Below are positions 10,016 through 18,242 of a DNA stretch of 64,000 nt, piece after piece. This stretch comes from Lautropia mirabilis (lineage in GTDB: Bacteria > Pseudomonadota > Gammaproteobacteria > Burkholderiales > Burkholderiaceae_E). Both the position numbers and the translations under genes were made by a program. Each line of letters opens with the position of its first letter. Positions within the stretch are counted from its first letter, which is position 1. The notes below the pieces were generated by a model. That model made no database searches, had not been told where the DNA came from, and saw only the letters and a program-made list of their open reading frames with translations. The stretch spans positions 1,870,001-1,934,000 of the forward strand of contig NZ_LR134378.1 in assembly GCF_900637555.1 (NCBI RefSeq), written 5' to 3'.

Positions 10016-11512
10016 ATGTGCGGAATCTTGGGCCTGGTCGGACAGGCGCCGGCCAACCAGTTGTTGTATGACGGACTGCTGCTTCTGCAGCATCGGGGAC
10101 AGGACGCGGCCGGTATCGGCACCAGCAGCGGCCGCTCCTTCGCGGTTCACAAGGGCAGCGGGCTGGTGCGGGACGTCTTTCGCACCCGCAACATGCGGGC
10201 GCTGCCGGGCTGTACGGGCATTGGCCATGTCCGCTACCCCACGGCAGGTTCGGCCGTGAGTCTGGAAGAGGCGCAGCCCTTCTACGTGAATGCCCCGTTC
10301 GGGATCATCCTGGCCCACAACGGCAATCTCACCAACACCGACGCGCTCAAGCAGGAACTCTTCCAGCGCGACCGCCGGCACATCAACACGGACTCGGATT
10401 CCGAAGTCCTGCTGAACGTGTTGGCGCACGAGCTGGACAACCAGGCGCGGGGCGTGACGCTGGATCCGGACACCATCTTCCAGGCGGTGGCCGCGCTGCA
10501 TGGCCGGGCGCGTGGTGCCTACGCCTGCGTGGCCGAGATCGCCGGCTACGGGCTGCTGGCCTTCCGTGATCCGCTGGGCATCCGGCCGCTCTGCTACGGC
10601 GTGGCCGAGGCCGAGAACGGCCGTACCGAGTACCTGGTGGCGTCGGAATCGGTGGCGCTGGAGGGCCTAGGCTTCCGGCTGGTGCGTGATCTGGAGCCCG
10701 GCGAGGCCATCTTCATCGACCGCGACGGGGGCTTCCATAGCCGGACCTATGACAAGGCCGGCCCGCTGTCCACCTGCATCTTCGAGTACGTCTACTTCGC
10801 ACGCCCCGATTCGGTGATCGACGGCGCCTCGGTCTATGACGTGCGCCTGAGGCTGGGCGAGAAGCTGGCAGCCACGGTCGAGCAGCAGCTGCGCCTTGAG
10901 GACATCGATGTGGTCATCCCCATTCCCGAGACCTCGCGTCCGTCCGCCATGCAGCTGGCCGGCCGTCTGGGGCTTGCCTACCGCGAGGGCTTCATCAAGA
11001 ACCGGTACGTGGGCCGCACCTTCATCATGCCCGGCCAGGCCGTGCGCCAGAAATCGGTGCGTCAGAAGCTCAATGCCATGAGTATCGAGTTCAAGGGCAA
11101 GAACGTGCTGCTGGTCGACGATTCCATCGTGCGGGGCACCACCTCGCGCGAGATCGTGCAGATGGCCCGCGAGGCAGGCGCCAACAAGGTGTTCTTTGCT
11201 TCTGCGGCACCTCCGGTGCGCTTTCCCAATGTGTATGGCATCGACATGCCCACCCGCAGTGAGCTGATCGCTTACGAACGTGATGACGACGCGATCCGCG
11301 ACGCCATCGGGGCCGATGCGCTGGTCTATCAGTCCATCGAGGCGATGAAGCAGGCTGCGTGGGATTCCGGCGCCCGTGCCACGCGCTTCGATGCCTCCTG
11401 CTTCGATGGCGTCTACTGCACCGGTGATGTCACGCCCGAATCGCTGGCGGCGCTGGAAGCGTCGCGCAAGAAGGCGGACGAGGCACGCCGGGCAGCCGAC
11501 GCGGCCAGCTGA
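10016..11512 (+). CDS. purF: Amidophosphoribosyltransferase PurF
   Basis: PurF catalyses the first committed step of purine synthesis, transferring glutamine amide nitrogen to PRPP. The protein (498 aa) begins MCGILG, so Cys2 becomes the N-terminal nucleophile of the class II glutaminase domain after methionine removal. The phosphoribosyltransferase domain has the PRPP loop VLLVDDSIVRGTT starting at residue 364. The size is typical of the E. coli-type enzyme, without the cysteine-ligated iron-sulphur cluster and propeptide of the Bacillus type. It is followed by a 156-base gap with a hairpin before metZ. Purine repression by PurR is known elsewhere, but I see no clear PUR box here. Confidence 0.97.
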   Translation: MCGILGLVGQAPANQLLYDGLLLLQHRGQDAAGIGTSSGRSFAVHKGSGLVRDVFRTRNMRALPGCTGIGHVRYPTAGSAVSLEEAQPFYVNAPFGIILAHNGNLTNTDALKQELFQRDRRHINTDSDSEVLLNVLAHELDNQARGVTLDPDTIFQAVAALHGRARGAYACVAEIAGYGLLAFRDPLGIRPLCYGVAEAENGRTEYLVASESVALEGLGFRLVRDLEPGEAIFIDRDGGFHSRTYDKAGPLSTCIFEYVYFARPDSVIDGASVYDVRLRLGEKLAATVEQQLRLEDIDVVIPIPETSRPSAMQLAGRLGLAYREGFIKNRYVGRTFIMPGQAVRQKSVRQKLNAMSIEFKGKNVLLVDDSIVRGTTSREIVQMAREAGANKVFFASAAPPVRFPNVYGIDMPTRSELIAYERDDDAIRDAIGADALVYQSIEAMKQAAWDSGARATRFDASCFDGVYCTGDVTPESLAALEASRKKADEARRAADAAS

Positions 11513-11519
11513 AGCACTT

Positions 11520-11543
11520 CTGGCCGGAACAGGGGCCGGCCAG
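11520..11543 (+). terminator. Hairpin after purF (weak terminator candidate)
   Basis: CTGGCCGG (11520-11527) pairs with CCGGCCAG (11536-11543) over an eight-base loop. The following T run is only three bases, so it may be an attenuating or RNA-stabilising hairpin rather than a full terminator between purF and metZ. Confidence 0.4.
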
Positions 11544-11668
11544 AGCATTTCGAGGGGAGCAGCAGTGCGTCTGCGAGACGCGCCGCTGCTGTCTTCATCT
11601 CACCGCCGGAGCTGCCCGCCTGCGGGGTTTCCGGCGCTGGGTTCTCTCCATCTTTCAGGAACGATGAC

Positions 11669-12967
11669 ATGACCAAGCCTGCCGATACCCACACTCATCC
11701 GCACGATCCGGCCGCTGCGCCGACTGCCCCGGGACACGGCAGCGCACGGCGTGCCCCCTGGAACGAACGCCTGGCCGACGTCAGCCTGGAGACCCTGGCC
11801 GTGCGTGCCGGTTTCGATCCGGGCGAATTCGGTGAACACTCCGAGGCCATCTACCTCAGCTCCAGCTTCGTTCACGACAATGCCGCGCACGCCGCCGCCA
11901 AGTTTGCCGGTGAAGTGGATGGCTTCATCTATTCGCGTTTTCGCAATCCCACCGTGCGGGTCTTCCAGGACCGTCTGGCCGCGCTGGAAGGCGCCGAGAT
12001 GTGCCTGTCGGCCGGCTCCGGCATGGCGGCCATCCACGCGGTGGTCATGAGCCTGACCGGGCAGGGTGACCATATTGTTTCCTCGCGCTCGGTGTTCGGC
12101 ACCACGGTGCAGCTCTTTGCACTCTTCGAGCGCTATGGTGTGCAGGCCACCTATGTGGACATCGCCGACCTGAAGGCCTGGGAGGCCGCCATCCAGCCGG
12201 GCAAGACGCGCTTCCTGTTCGTGGAGAGCCCGGCCAACCCGTCCACCGAGGTGGCCGACATCCGGGCGCTGGCCGAGCTTGCACATCGCCACGGTGCGCT
12301 GCTGGTGGTGGACAACACCTTTGCCACGCCAGTGCTGCAGCGCCCGCTGGAACTGGGCGCCGATGTCGTCGTGCATTCGGCCACCAAGTATCTGGATGGC
12401 CAGGGCAGGGTGCTGGGTGGAGCCGTGCTGGGCAGCCAGTCCTACATGAAGGAGAAGCTTGAACCGGTGCTGCGCTATACGGGTCCGGCGCTGTCGGCCT
12501 TCAACGCATGGATCCTGCTGGGCGGCTTGCAGACGCTGCCGGTGCGCATTCGCGCCCAGTCCGACAGCGCCCTGGCCGTGGCGCGCTGGCTGGAGGCCCA
12601 TCCGGCCGTGGCGCGCGTCTACTATCCGGGTCTGCCCAGCCATCCGCAGCATGAACTGGCCAAGCGCCAGCAGAGCGGCTTTGGCCCGGTGCTGGCCTTT
12701 GAGGTGAAGGGCACAAGTCCCGACGTCACCCGCCAGAACGCCTGGCAGGTGGTCGACAGTTGCCAGGTGGTGTCGGTGACCGCCAATCTGGGTGACGTGA
12801 AAACCACCATCACGCACCCGGCCAGCACCACCCATGGCAAGATGAGCCCCGAGGCGCGCGCGGCCGCCGGCATCGGCGAAGGCCAGTTGCGCATGGCCAT
12901 CGGTCTGGAATCGCCCGAGGACATCTGCGCCGACCTGGAGCGCGGGCTGTCCAAAGCCGTGTTCTGA
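11669..12967 (+). CDS. metZ: O-succinylhomoserine sulfhydrylase MetZ
   Basis: MetZ makes homocysteine directly from O-succinylhomoserine and sulfide, a PLP-dependent step of methionine synthesis. The protein (432 aa) has the Cys/Met-metabolism PLP fold, with the PLP lysine at residue 240 in HSATKYLDGQGRVLGG and the motifs YSRFRNPTV and ITHPASTTHGK. The GQGRVLGG variant after the lysine is characteristic of MetZ rather than MetB/MetC. The first 30 residues are a His/Pro/Ala-rich extension outside the fold. Placement after purF is conserved in Burkholderiales. I looked at the upstream 156 bases for an S-adenosylmethionine riboswitch and saw no convincing one. A second PLP sulfhydrylase is encoded at 53839-55110. 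Confidence 0.93.
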   Translation: MTKPADTHTHPHDPAAAPTAPGHGSARRAPWNERLADVSLETLAVRAGFDPGEFGEHSEAIYLSSSFVHDNAAHAAAKFAGEVDGFIYSRFRNPTVRVFQDRLAALEGAEMCLSAGSGMAAIHAVVMSLTGQGDHIVSSRSVFGTTVQLFALFERYGVQATYVDIADLKAWEAAIQPGKTRFLFVESPANPSTEVADIRALAELAHRHGALLVVDNTFATPVLQRPLELGADVVVHSATKYLDGQGRVLGGAVLGSQSYMKEKLEPVLRYTGPALSAFNAWILLGGLQTLPVRIRAQSDSALAVARWLEAHPAVARVYYPGLPSHPQHELAKRQQSGFGPVLAFEVKGTSPDVTRQNAWQVVDSCQVVSVTANLGDVKTTITHPASTTHGKMSPEARAAAGIGEGQLRMAIGLESPEDICADLERGLSKAVF

Positions 12968-13018
12968 TTGTGTTTTCTGGAATTTTCACTCTGACCCTTC
13001 CTTTTTGAGACTCTGAAC

Positions 13019-13450
13019 ATGATGAAGATCTTCTCGCACGCCGGTTTCCGGACTCTGGGAGCTGCGCTGGCGGTTTCGGGCGGCCTGGTGCTGGCAGCCG
13101 TGCCCACGGTCGGTGTCCAGGCGGCTGATGCTGCACAGGCGACGCAGGCTGGTGACGTTGCACCGGCTGCCCAGCCCATCTGGATCGACGTGCGTACGCC
13201 GAAGGAGTTCGACGGCGGCCATCTGGAAGGCGCTCACAACGTGCCGGTCGAACAGATCGCCGGGCAGATTTCGACGCTGGTGCCCAACAAGGACACGCCG
13301 GTGATGCTCTACTGCCGCAGCGGCCGTCGCGCCGAGCAGGCCCGCAAGCTGCTGCTGCAGCAGGGCTATACCCATGTCGAGAACAAGGGGGGCTACGCCG
13401 ATCTGCTGAAACAGCAGCAACAGCAACAACAGCAGCAGCCCCAGGAGTGA
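13019..13450 (+). CDS. Periplasmic single-domain rhodanese (PspE/GlpE-like) with polyglutamine tail
   Basis: This small sulfurtransferase (143 aa) has a signal peptide of about 35 residues ending near QAADA and one rhodanese domain with the opening WIDVRTPKEFDGGHLEGA and the catalytic Cys99 in LYCRSGRR. Rhodaneses move sulfane sulfur between thiols; an exported version fits PspE-like periplasmic enzymes. The last segment is nine consecutive glutamines (residues 132-140) encoded by CAG and CAA at 13412-13438, then Pro-Gln-Glu, beyond the folded domain. It lies 51 bases after metZ and may read through from it, which would couple two sulfur-metabolism genes, although the sequence does not prove this. 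Confidence 0.85.
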   Translation: MMKIFSHAGFRTLGAALAVSGGLVLAAVPTVGVQAADAAQATQAGDVAPAAQPIWIDVRTPKEFDGGHLEGAHNVPVEQIAGQISTLVPNKDTPVMLYCRSGRRAEQARKLLLQQGYTHVENKGGYADLLKQQQQQQQQQPQE

Positions 13451-13798
13451 CGCTGCGGCGGGCATGGCCCGTCCTTCATCAGGCCCGCGTGCTTCCGATA
13501 CCGCGCCGCCCGGACGTGCCTGCGGGGTACCCTGGCAGGGATCGGCATCCGCGGGCTGCTTTTAAATCGACCGTCGTGCACGTCGACGGCGACGCTTGGG
13601 AAGCCATCCCCTGCACCTGAGCATGCCTGGGCCCTGCATGTGGCTGAAATGCCTGTCGCAACGGGCGCACGCCGGTCGCCGGCCGGCTGCCAGCCTCCGC
13701 CACTGGTGCGCCCCAGGCCCGACCGACGGACAGGCCCGGCCGCGCAACGCCTGAAAATTCCTGCTTCTTTCGAATATTCATTCAGGCAGGGAACAACA
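13451..13798. other. Intergenic stretch between rhodanese and RCC1 genes
   Basis: These 348 bases carry no convincing gene. I see GC-rich short palindromes (around 13525-13545 and CGTCG/CGACG at 13573-13590) and a small AT island TTTTAAAT near 13560. No T-tailed terminator is clear. The last 50 bases before the next gene are relatively AT-rich and could hold its promoter. Confidence 0.5.
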
Positions 13799-15184
13799 AT
13801 GGCGGTCTTGGCAGGCAGAACACAGCGGGTGCTGGCCAATGGGGTTTACAGTGGTCTGGCGGTGGCGGCGGCGCTGGGGGCACTGGCCCTGGGCAACGCC
13901 CTGCGTCATGGCCTGATGGCGCCAATGCCGGCTCAGACGGCTGTCAGCGCGTCGCCCCAGGTCGACGATGCACGTGGCACGGGTCATGCGGCCGTGGCCG
14001 GGCTGGATGCCGGGGCGCTTCGGCATGCCGGGCAGGGGGCCGCGCCCTCGGCCGCGCTCTTGCGCCCGATCTCTGCCCTGAGCCGCTCTCAGGGTTCCGA
14101 TGTGCCGGGCAACACCTCGGCGAGTGTTCGAAGCATGTCCCCACGACCGCTGCTGGCCACGATGTCGGCGCTGGAGATCACGCCGCTGCGCGAGATTCCG
14201 CTGGGCCTGGTGGGCGATGTCGCCGGGCTGGCTCAAGCCCGTGACTTCATGCTGGTCCTGGGGGCCGATGGCCGGCTCTGGGCACGCGGTCTCAACACGC
14301 GGGGACAGCTGGGCGTGGGCATTGCCCAGGCCCAGGTGAACGATTTCCTGCCCCTGCCGGGGCATGACTATCAGGCCGTGGCCGTTGGCGGCGCCCATGC
14401 GCTGGCGCTGGATCGCCAAGGCAATCTGTGGGGCTGGGGGGATGATCGCCATGGCCAGCTGGGTCGCGGACGGGTCAATCACACGCCGCAGGACAGGCCG
14501 ACACGCATTGCCCGCGACATCGTGGCCATCGCTGCTGGCGATCGGCACAGTCTGGCGGTGCGCAAGGACGGCGCGTTGCTGGCCTGGGGTGAGAACCGCT
14601 GGGGTGAGGTGGGCAATGGCAGTCAGGAGACCATCACCGACCCTGTCGTCATCGGTCAGGGCTTCCGTTCGGTGGCGGCCGGGGCCGGCTACTCGCTGGC
14701 CATCGACCGCCAGGGCCGGCTTTGGGCCTGGGGTCGGGGCGAATCGGGCCGCCTGGGCACGGGCAACGAGGACGACCAGTCCCGGCCGGTCCTGATCGGG
14801 AGCGGCTACCGCAGTGTCACGGCTTCCACGGCCCAGTCCTTTGCCATCGGGCAGGACGGGACGCTGTGGGCCTGGGGCAGCAACCTGCTGGGTCAGCTGG
14901 GCGATGGTACCCATGAAGACCGGCTGAGCCCGGTGAAGATCGGCAGCGGTTATGTGGCCGTGGCTGCGGGCGGCGCTCATGCCGTGGGTCTGCAGCGTGA
15001 CGGCAGTGTCTGGGCCTGGGGCAGCAACGGCGTGGGCCAGCTGGCGGATGGCAGTCTGGACGATCGGCTGCGCCCTGCGCGGATCGGTCGTGGCTACGAC
15101 TTCATCGGGGCTGCCGGCGCTGCCTCGACGCTGGCCCGCCGTGATGGGGTGCTGCGCATGGCGGGGGCCAGACTGCTGCAGTGA
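13799..15184 (+). CDS. Membrane-anchored or secreted RCC1-repeat (beta-propeller) protein
   Basis: The protein (461 aa) has an N-terminal hydrophobic segment (about residues 15-40) that would act as signal or anchor, a low-complexity linker of about 100 residues, then six to seven RCC1 repeats of about 50 residues. Each repeat has the core W-x-W-G-x-N/D-x-x-G-Q-L-G, for example WGWGDDRHGQLGRG and WAWGSNLLGQLGDG. Seven such repeats make a seven-bladed propeller. In bacteria these repeats occur in exported proteins of unknown ligand. AGGGAA precedes the ATG at 13799. The frame is open further upstream but with no start that keeps the hydrophobic segment N-terminal. The function cannot be deduced from sequence. 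Confidence 0.82.
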   Translation: MAVLAGRTQRVLANGVYSGLAVAAALGALALGNALRHGLMAPMPAQTAVSASPQVDDARGTGHAAVAGLDAGALRHAGQGAAPSAALLRPISALSRSQGSDVPGNTSASVRSMSPRPLLATMSALEITPLREIPLGLVGDVAGLAQARDFMLVLGADGRLWARGLNTRGQLGVGIAQAQVNDFLPLPGHDYQAVAVGGAHALALDRQGNLWGWGDDRHGQLGRGRVNHTPQDRPTRIARDIVAIAAGDRHSLAVRKDGALLAWGENRWGEVGNGSQETITDPVVIGQGFRSVAAGAGYSLAIDRQGRLWAWGRGESGRLGTGNEDDQSRPVLIGSGYRSVTASTAQSFAIGQDGTLWAWGSNLLGQLGDGTHEDRLSPVKIGSGYVAVAAGGAHAVGLQRDGSVWAWGSNGVGQLADGSLDDRLRPARIGRGYDFIGAAGAASTLARRDGVLRMAGARLLQ

Positions 15185-15331
15185 CCGGGAGGAGGGCCGG
15201 GTACTGTCGATCACCCAACGGAGTGCTGGCCAACGGAATGCCCCTGGCCGGCTTTGGGTTATATTTGTCACACGCCGGCCGTTCACTCCGCCGGGGCGGC
15301 GCCCGGCATCTTCTTCTGTCTGTTGCTCGCC

Positions 15332-15994
15332 ATGATTCCAGCCCACGAAGCCCTCAAGATCCTTCAGGCTGGCAACAGCCGTTTCGTCGCCGGCTTGGGG
15401 GGCGTCTCACTGGCCACCAACCAGGCGCGCCGCTCCCAGCTCATCATGAAGCAGACGCCCTTCGCCGTGCTGCTGGGCTGTGCGGACTCCCGCGTGCCAG
15501 CCGAGCTGGTCTTCGATCAGGGGCTGGGCGAGCTGTTCGTCATCCGCGTGGCCGGCAACATCGTGGCGCCTTCGCAGATCGGCAGCGTCGAGTTTGCCGT
15601 CGAGCGTTTCAGCACCCGGCTGGTGGTGGTGCTGGGCCATTCCAACTGTGGTGCCATCTCGGCCACGCTGGATGAGCTGAAGCTGCCCGCCAAGGGGCGT
15701 TCCCCCAACCTGCGTGCCGTGGTGGACCGCATTCGCCCATCCATCGAACCCCTGCTGGAAACCGAGCTGGCCAACGATCCGGAGCGGCTGAAGCGGCATG
15801 CGGTACGCGCCAACATCCGCCACGCGGCCAACCACCTGCGGCACGGCTCCCCCATCCTCGAACACTGGATCGCGCATGAGGGGCTGCTGGTGGTCGGGGC
15901 CGAATACTCGCTGGAGACCGGTATCGTCGAATTCTTCGACGGCATGCCGGACATCGCGCCCCCGGCGGTACCGGGGCTGCCGTCGGCCGCCTGA
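15332..15994 (+). CDS. can: Beta-class carbonic anhydrase
   Basis: The 220-residue enzyme should hydrate CO2 to bicarbonate with a zinc ion. It shows the zinc ligands Cys50, His103 and Cys106 (in GCADSR and GHSNCG) and the Asp52-Arg54 pair that opens the active site. I took the ATG at 15332 (MIPAHEALK), which gives the usual N-terminus; the frame continues upstream to 15254 without similarity. Bicarbonate supply matters for the biotin carboxylase and carbamoyl-phosphate steps served by other genes here. The gene runs towards the hydrolase on the other strand, with a repeat tract between them. The gene symbol is given for the family and not for proven orthology. Confidence 0.9.
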   Translation: MIPAHEALKILQAGNSRFVAGLGGVSLATNQARRSQLIMKQTPFAVLLGCADSRVPAELVFDQGLGELFVIRVAGNIVAPSQIGSVEFAVERFSTRLVVVLGHSNCGAISATLDELKLPAKGRSPNLRAVVDRIRPSIEPLLETELANDPERLKRHAVRANIRHAANHLRHGSPILEHWIAHEGLLVVGAEYSLETGIVEFFDGMPDIAPPAVPGLPSAA

Positions 15995-16038
15995 CTTTGG
16001 GCAGCCTGTCTTCTCGTCTTTACGGTCTGGGCTGGAGA

Positions 16039-16171
16039 GGTCAGAGCAGCGCAGATCAGATCTGGCCAGACCCAGCAAACCAAACCAGGCAAACCACGCC
16101 AAGCCAGATCAGGCCACTTCAAATCAGACCAGGGAAAACCAGGTCAAGGAAAACGAGGCCAGGTCAAATCA
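16039..16171. repeat. Degenerate pentanucleotide repeat tract, consensus NNNCA
   Basis: Cut in fives, the sequence from 16087 to 16171 reads as 17 consecutive pentamers, 14 of them ending in CA (GGCCA, GGTCA, AATCA, GATCA, AACCA and others) and all ending in A. Another six units in a different phase lie at 16039-16068, five of them ending in CA (GGTCA, GAGCA, GCGCA, GATCA, GGCCA). The tract is more A-rich than its surroundings, lies between two convergent genes and has no plausible coding function. Confidence 0.75.
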
Positions 16172-16205
16172 ACAAGCCTGGCCCGATTCCCGGCCCCCTG
16201 ACGTC

Positions 16206-17327
16206 TCAGCGCCAGTCCGACAGCGGATGTGCGCCGTCGTGGTGGTCGCGGAAGTGGCTTTCGATGAACTTCTGCTCCACGGCGGCCAGCGTGGGCGGAT
16301 CCCATTTGGGCGACCGGTCCTTGTCGATGAGCAGTGCACGCACGCCCTCGGCAAAGTCATGGGCCGCACAGCAGCTGATGGCCACGTTGTACTCGATGCG
16401 GAACACGTCGGCCAGCGAGCGGTGACGGCAGCGGTGCTGCAGTTCCCAGGCCAGCGCGGCCGAGGTGGGGCTGCCGCGCCGGAACGTGTCCACGGCCGTG
16501 GCCAGCCATTCGTCGCCCTCGGTGGGCAGGGCCAGCAGGCGCTCGGCCGTGTCTTTCAGGCTGGCCATGCCCACGGTCTTGCGAATGAGGTCGAAGTGCT
16601 TGCGCAGGTTGGACGGCGCGCGTTCGGCCTTGCTTTCATGCGCATCCAGCAGGTGGGTCATCTGGGCCTTGTTCGCCGCCGTGTCGGTGCCCCAGTGCGC
16701 CTTCAGGATATCGGCCAGCACCGCATCGCGGGCCGAATCGTCAATGCAGAAATCGCCCATGCCGGAAAAGAGCGCGTCCGAGGCGTTCATCGGCGCACCA
16801 GTCAGTGCCAGGAAGAGCCCGGCCCGGCCCGGCAGTCGGCTCAGGAACCAGCTACCCCCCACGTCAGGGAAGAGACCGATGCTGATCTCGGGCATGGCGA
16901 TGCGGGTCTCGGGGGTGACCACACGGTGCGAGGCGCCGGCCAGCAGGCCCAGGCCGCCCCCCATGACGATGCCGTGCCCCCAGCAGAGCACCGGCTTCGT
17001 GCAGGTGTGAATGCGATAGTCCAGCGCGTATTCCAGGAAGAAGAAGCGCTGCGCGTAGGGGTTGGGGCGGTCTCCGTATTCCTTGATGGAATGGTAAAGG
17101 TCCCGGATATCACCGCCGGCACTGAATGCGCGCGATCCGGCGCCATCCAGCACGATGGCCACGATGTCCGGATCCCGGATCCATTGCTTGAGGCGTGGCA
17201 GCAGCTGCTCGACCATGGCCAGTGACAGTGCGTTCAGCGATGCCGGTGCGTTGAGGCGGGCATGACCGATGCGCCGGCCATCGGCTGTGGCGGGTTCCTC
17301 GAAAATGACCACGTTCTCTTCTGTCAT
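16206..17327 (-). CDS. 3-hydroxyisobutyryl-CoA hydrolase / enoyl-CoA hydratase-isomerase family protein
   Basis: The protein (373 aa) belongs to the crotonase superfamily branch that includes 3-hydroxyisobutyryl-CoA hydrolase of valine breakdown. The oxyanion-hole segments are AFSAGGDIRDLY (about residues 67-78) and GIVMGGGLGL (119-128), and the catalytic-acid region is PEISIGLFPDVGGSWFL (from 146). The extended C-terminal half is typical of this branch; simple enoyl-CoA hydratases are only about 260 aa. The ATG at 17327 follows a GGAGACAGGA stretch. The frame stays open upstream across the neighbouring gene on the other strand, which I treat as an artefact. A pure enoyl-CoA hydratase activity remains possible. 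Confidence 0.85.
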   Translation of the reverse strand: MTEENVVIFEEPATADGRRIGHARLNAPASLNALSLAMVEQLLPRLKQWIRDPDIVAIVLDGAGSRAFSAGGDIRDLYHSIKEYGDRPNPYAQRFFFLEYALDYRIHTCTKPVLCWGHGIVMGGGLGLLAGASHRVVTPETRIAMPEISIGLFPDVGGSWFLSRLPGRAGLFLALTGAPMNASDALFSGMGDFCIDDSARDAVLADILKAHWGTDTAANKAQMTHLLDAHESKAERAPSNLRKHFDLIRKTVGMASLKDTAERLLALPTEGDEWLATAVDTFRRGSPTSAALAWELQHRCRHRSLADVFRIEYNVAISCCAAHDFAEGVRALLIDKDRSPKWDPPTLAAVEQKFIESHFRDHHDGAHPLSDWR

Positions 17328-17555
17328 GACGATGTGCGTTCCTGTCTCCCCCGCAGGCCGGGGCAAAAATAAGTCCCTGATTACTACCACAATATTAACC
17401 GGGCGGTCAGCGTGTCGAGGGCGCTGCCTACGGGAAAACGGAAAGATGCCGGATCCGTCGACAGTCTCCGGCTGCGCATGCGCCGAGTGGGGAGGGGCAT
17501 GAATGCTAAACTCCGTCAAATCATCCTGACCCGCAACGATGCCTGGAGAAGACGC

Positions 17556-18200
17556 ATGAAAGTACGCAGTGACTCCTTCGTGGCTGGCCAGCCGCTGCCT
17601 GATGCGCTGGCCTTCGCGCGACCCGATCCCTCCTCGCGGGTAACCCTTTCCGACAATCGCAACCCGCACCTGGCCTGGGAGGATGTGCCCGAGGGCACCC
17701 GTTCCTTTGCCGTGCTGTGCATCGACCATGACGCACCTTCGCGGCCCGACGACGTGAATCACCCGGACCGTGAAGTGCCGGCCGACCTGCCGCGCGTGGA
17801 ATTCATGCACTGGACGCTCATCGACCTGCCGCCCGAGCTTCGTTCGGTGGGCGAGGGCGTGTATTCCAGCGAGGTCTCGCCGCGTGGCAAGCCGGGGCCG
17901 GAGCTGCCTGACGGCACCCGCCAGGGCGTGAACGACTACACGGCCTGGTTTGCTGCCGATCATGACATGAACGGCGACTATTACGGCTACGATGGCCCGT
18001 GCCCGCCGTGGAACGATGCGCTGCCGCACCGCTATGACTTCATCGTGCATGCGCTGGATGTGGAGCGCCTGCCCATTGAAGGGCGTTTTGACGGCCGTCA
18101 GGCCATCGAGCTGATCAAGCGGCACAGCCTGGGATCGGCCAGCGTGGGCGGCACCTATACGCTGAATGCCCGCCTGCGGGCCACGCAGGCAGGTCGCTGA
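17556..18200 (+). CDS. YbhB/YbcL-type PEBP family protein
   Basis: The 214-residue protein matches the bacterial phosphatidylethanolamine-binding-protein family: an N-terminal beta region with NPHLAWEDVPEGTRSFAVLC, the ligand-site segment DHDAP, the HWTLIDLP strand, and YGYDGPCPPWND followed by YDFIVHALD. There is no signal peptide, so it is probably cytoplasmic like E. coli YbhB. The family fold binds small anionic ligands, but the physiological role of these bacterial members is not known. TGGAGAAG lies about five bases before the ATG. It converges on lexA, with a strong hairpin between the two stop codons. Confidence 0.88.
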   Translation: MKVRSDSFVAGQPLPDALAFARPDPSSRVTLSDNRNPHLAWEDVPEGTRSFAVLCIDHDAPSRPDDVNHPDREVPADLPRVEFMHWTLIDLPPELRSVGEGVYSSEVSPRGKPGPELPDGTRQGVNDYTAWFAADHDMNGDYYGYDGPCPPWNDALPHRYDFIVHALDVERLPIEGRFDGRQAIELIKRHSLGSASVGGTYTLNARLRATQAGR

Positions 18201-18242
18201 TCTGACGCTTTCCGTCAGCGCGGGGGGCGCTGACGGATCAGC
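18196..18242. terminator. Large hairpin between convergent PEBP gene and lexA
   Basis: CGTCAGCGC (18213-18221) pairs with GCGCTGACG (18227-18235) over a GGGGG loop. Outer arms GCTGATC (18196-18202) and GATCAGC (18236-18242) extend the structure. It overlaps the stop codons of both genes and has no T tail, so Rho-independent termination is uncertain. Confidence 0.5.

Noticed and set aside
11513-11668. SAM riboswitch upstream of metZ
   Set aside because: Only short hairpins are seen and none of the conserved SAM-I or SAM-II core motifs.
13778-15346. 522-codon minus-strand frame across the RCC1 gene
   Set aside because: It is a GC shadow with no similarity; the plus strand has regular RCC1 repeats.
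17328-18125. N-terminal extension of the hydrolase over the PEBP gene
   Set aside because: The extra residues do not belong to the crotonase family, and the PEBP gene uses the other strand there.
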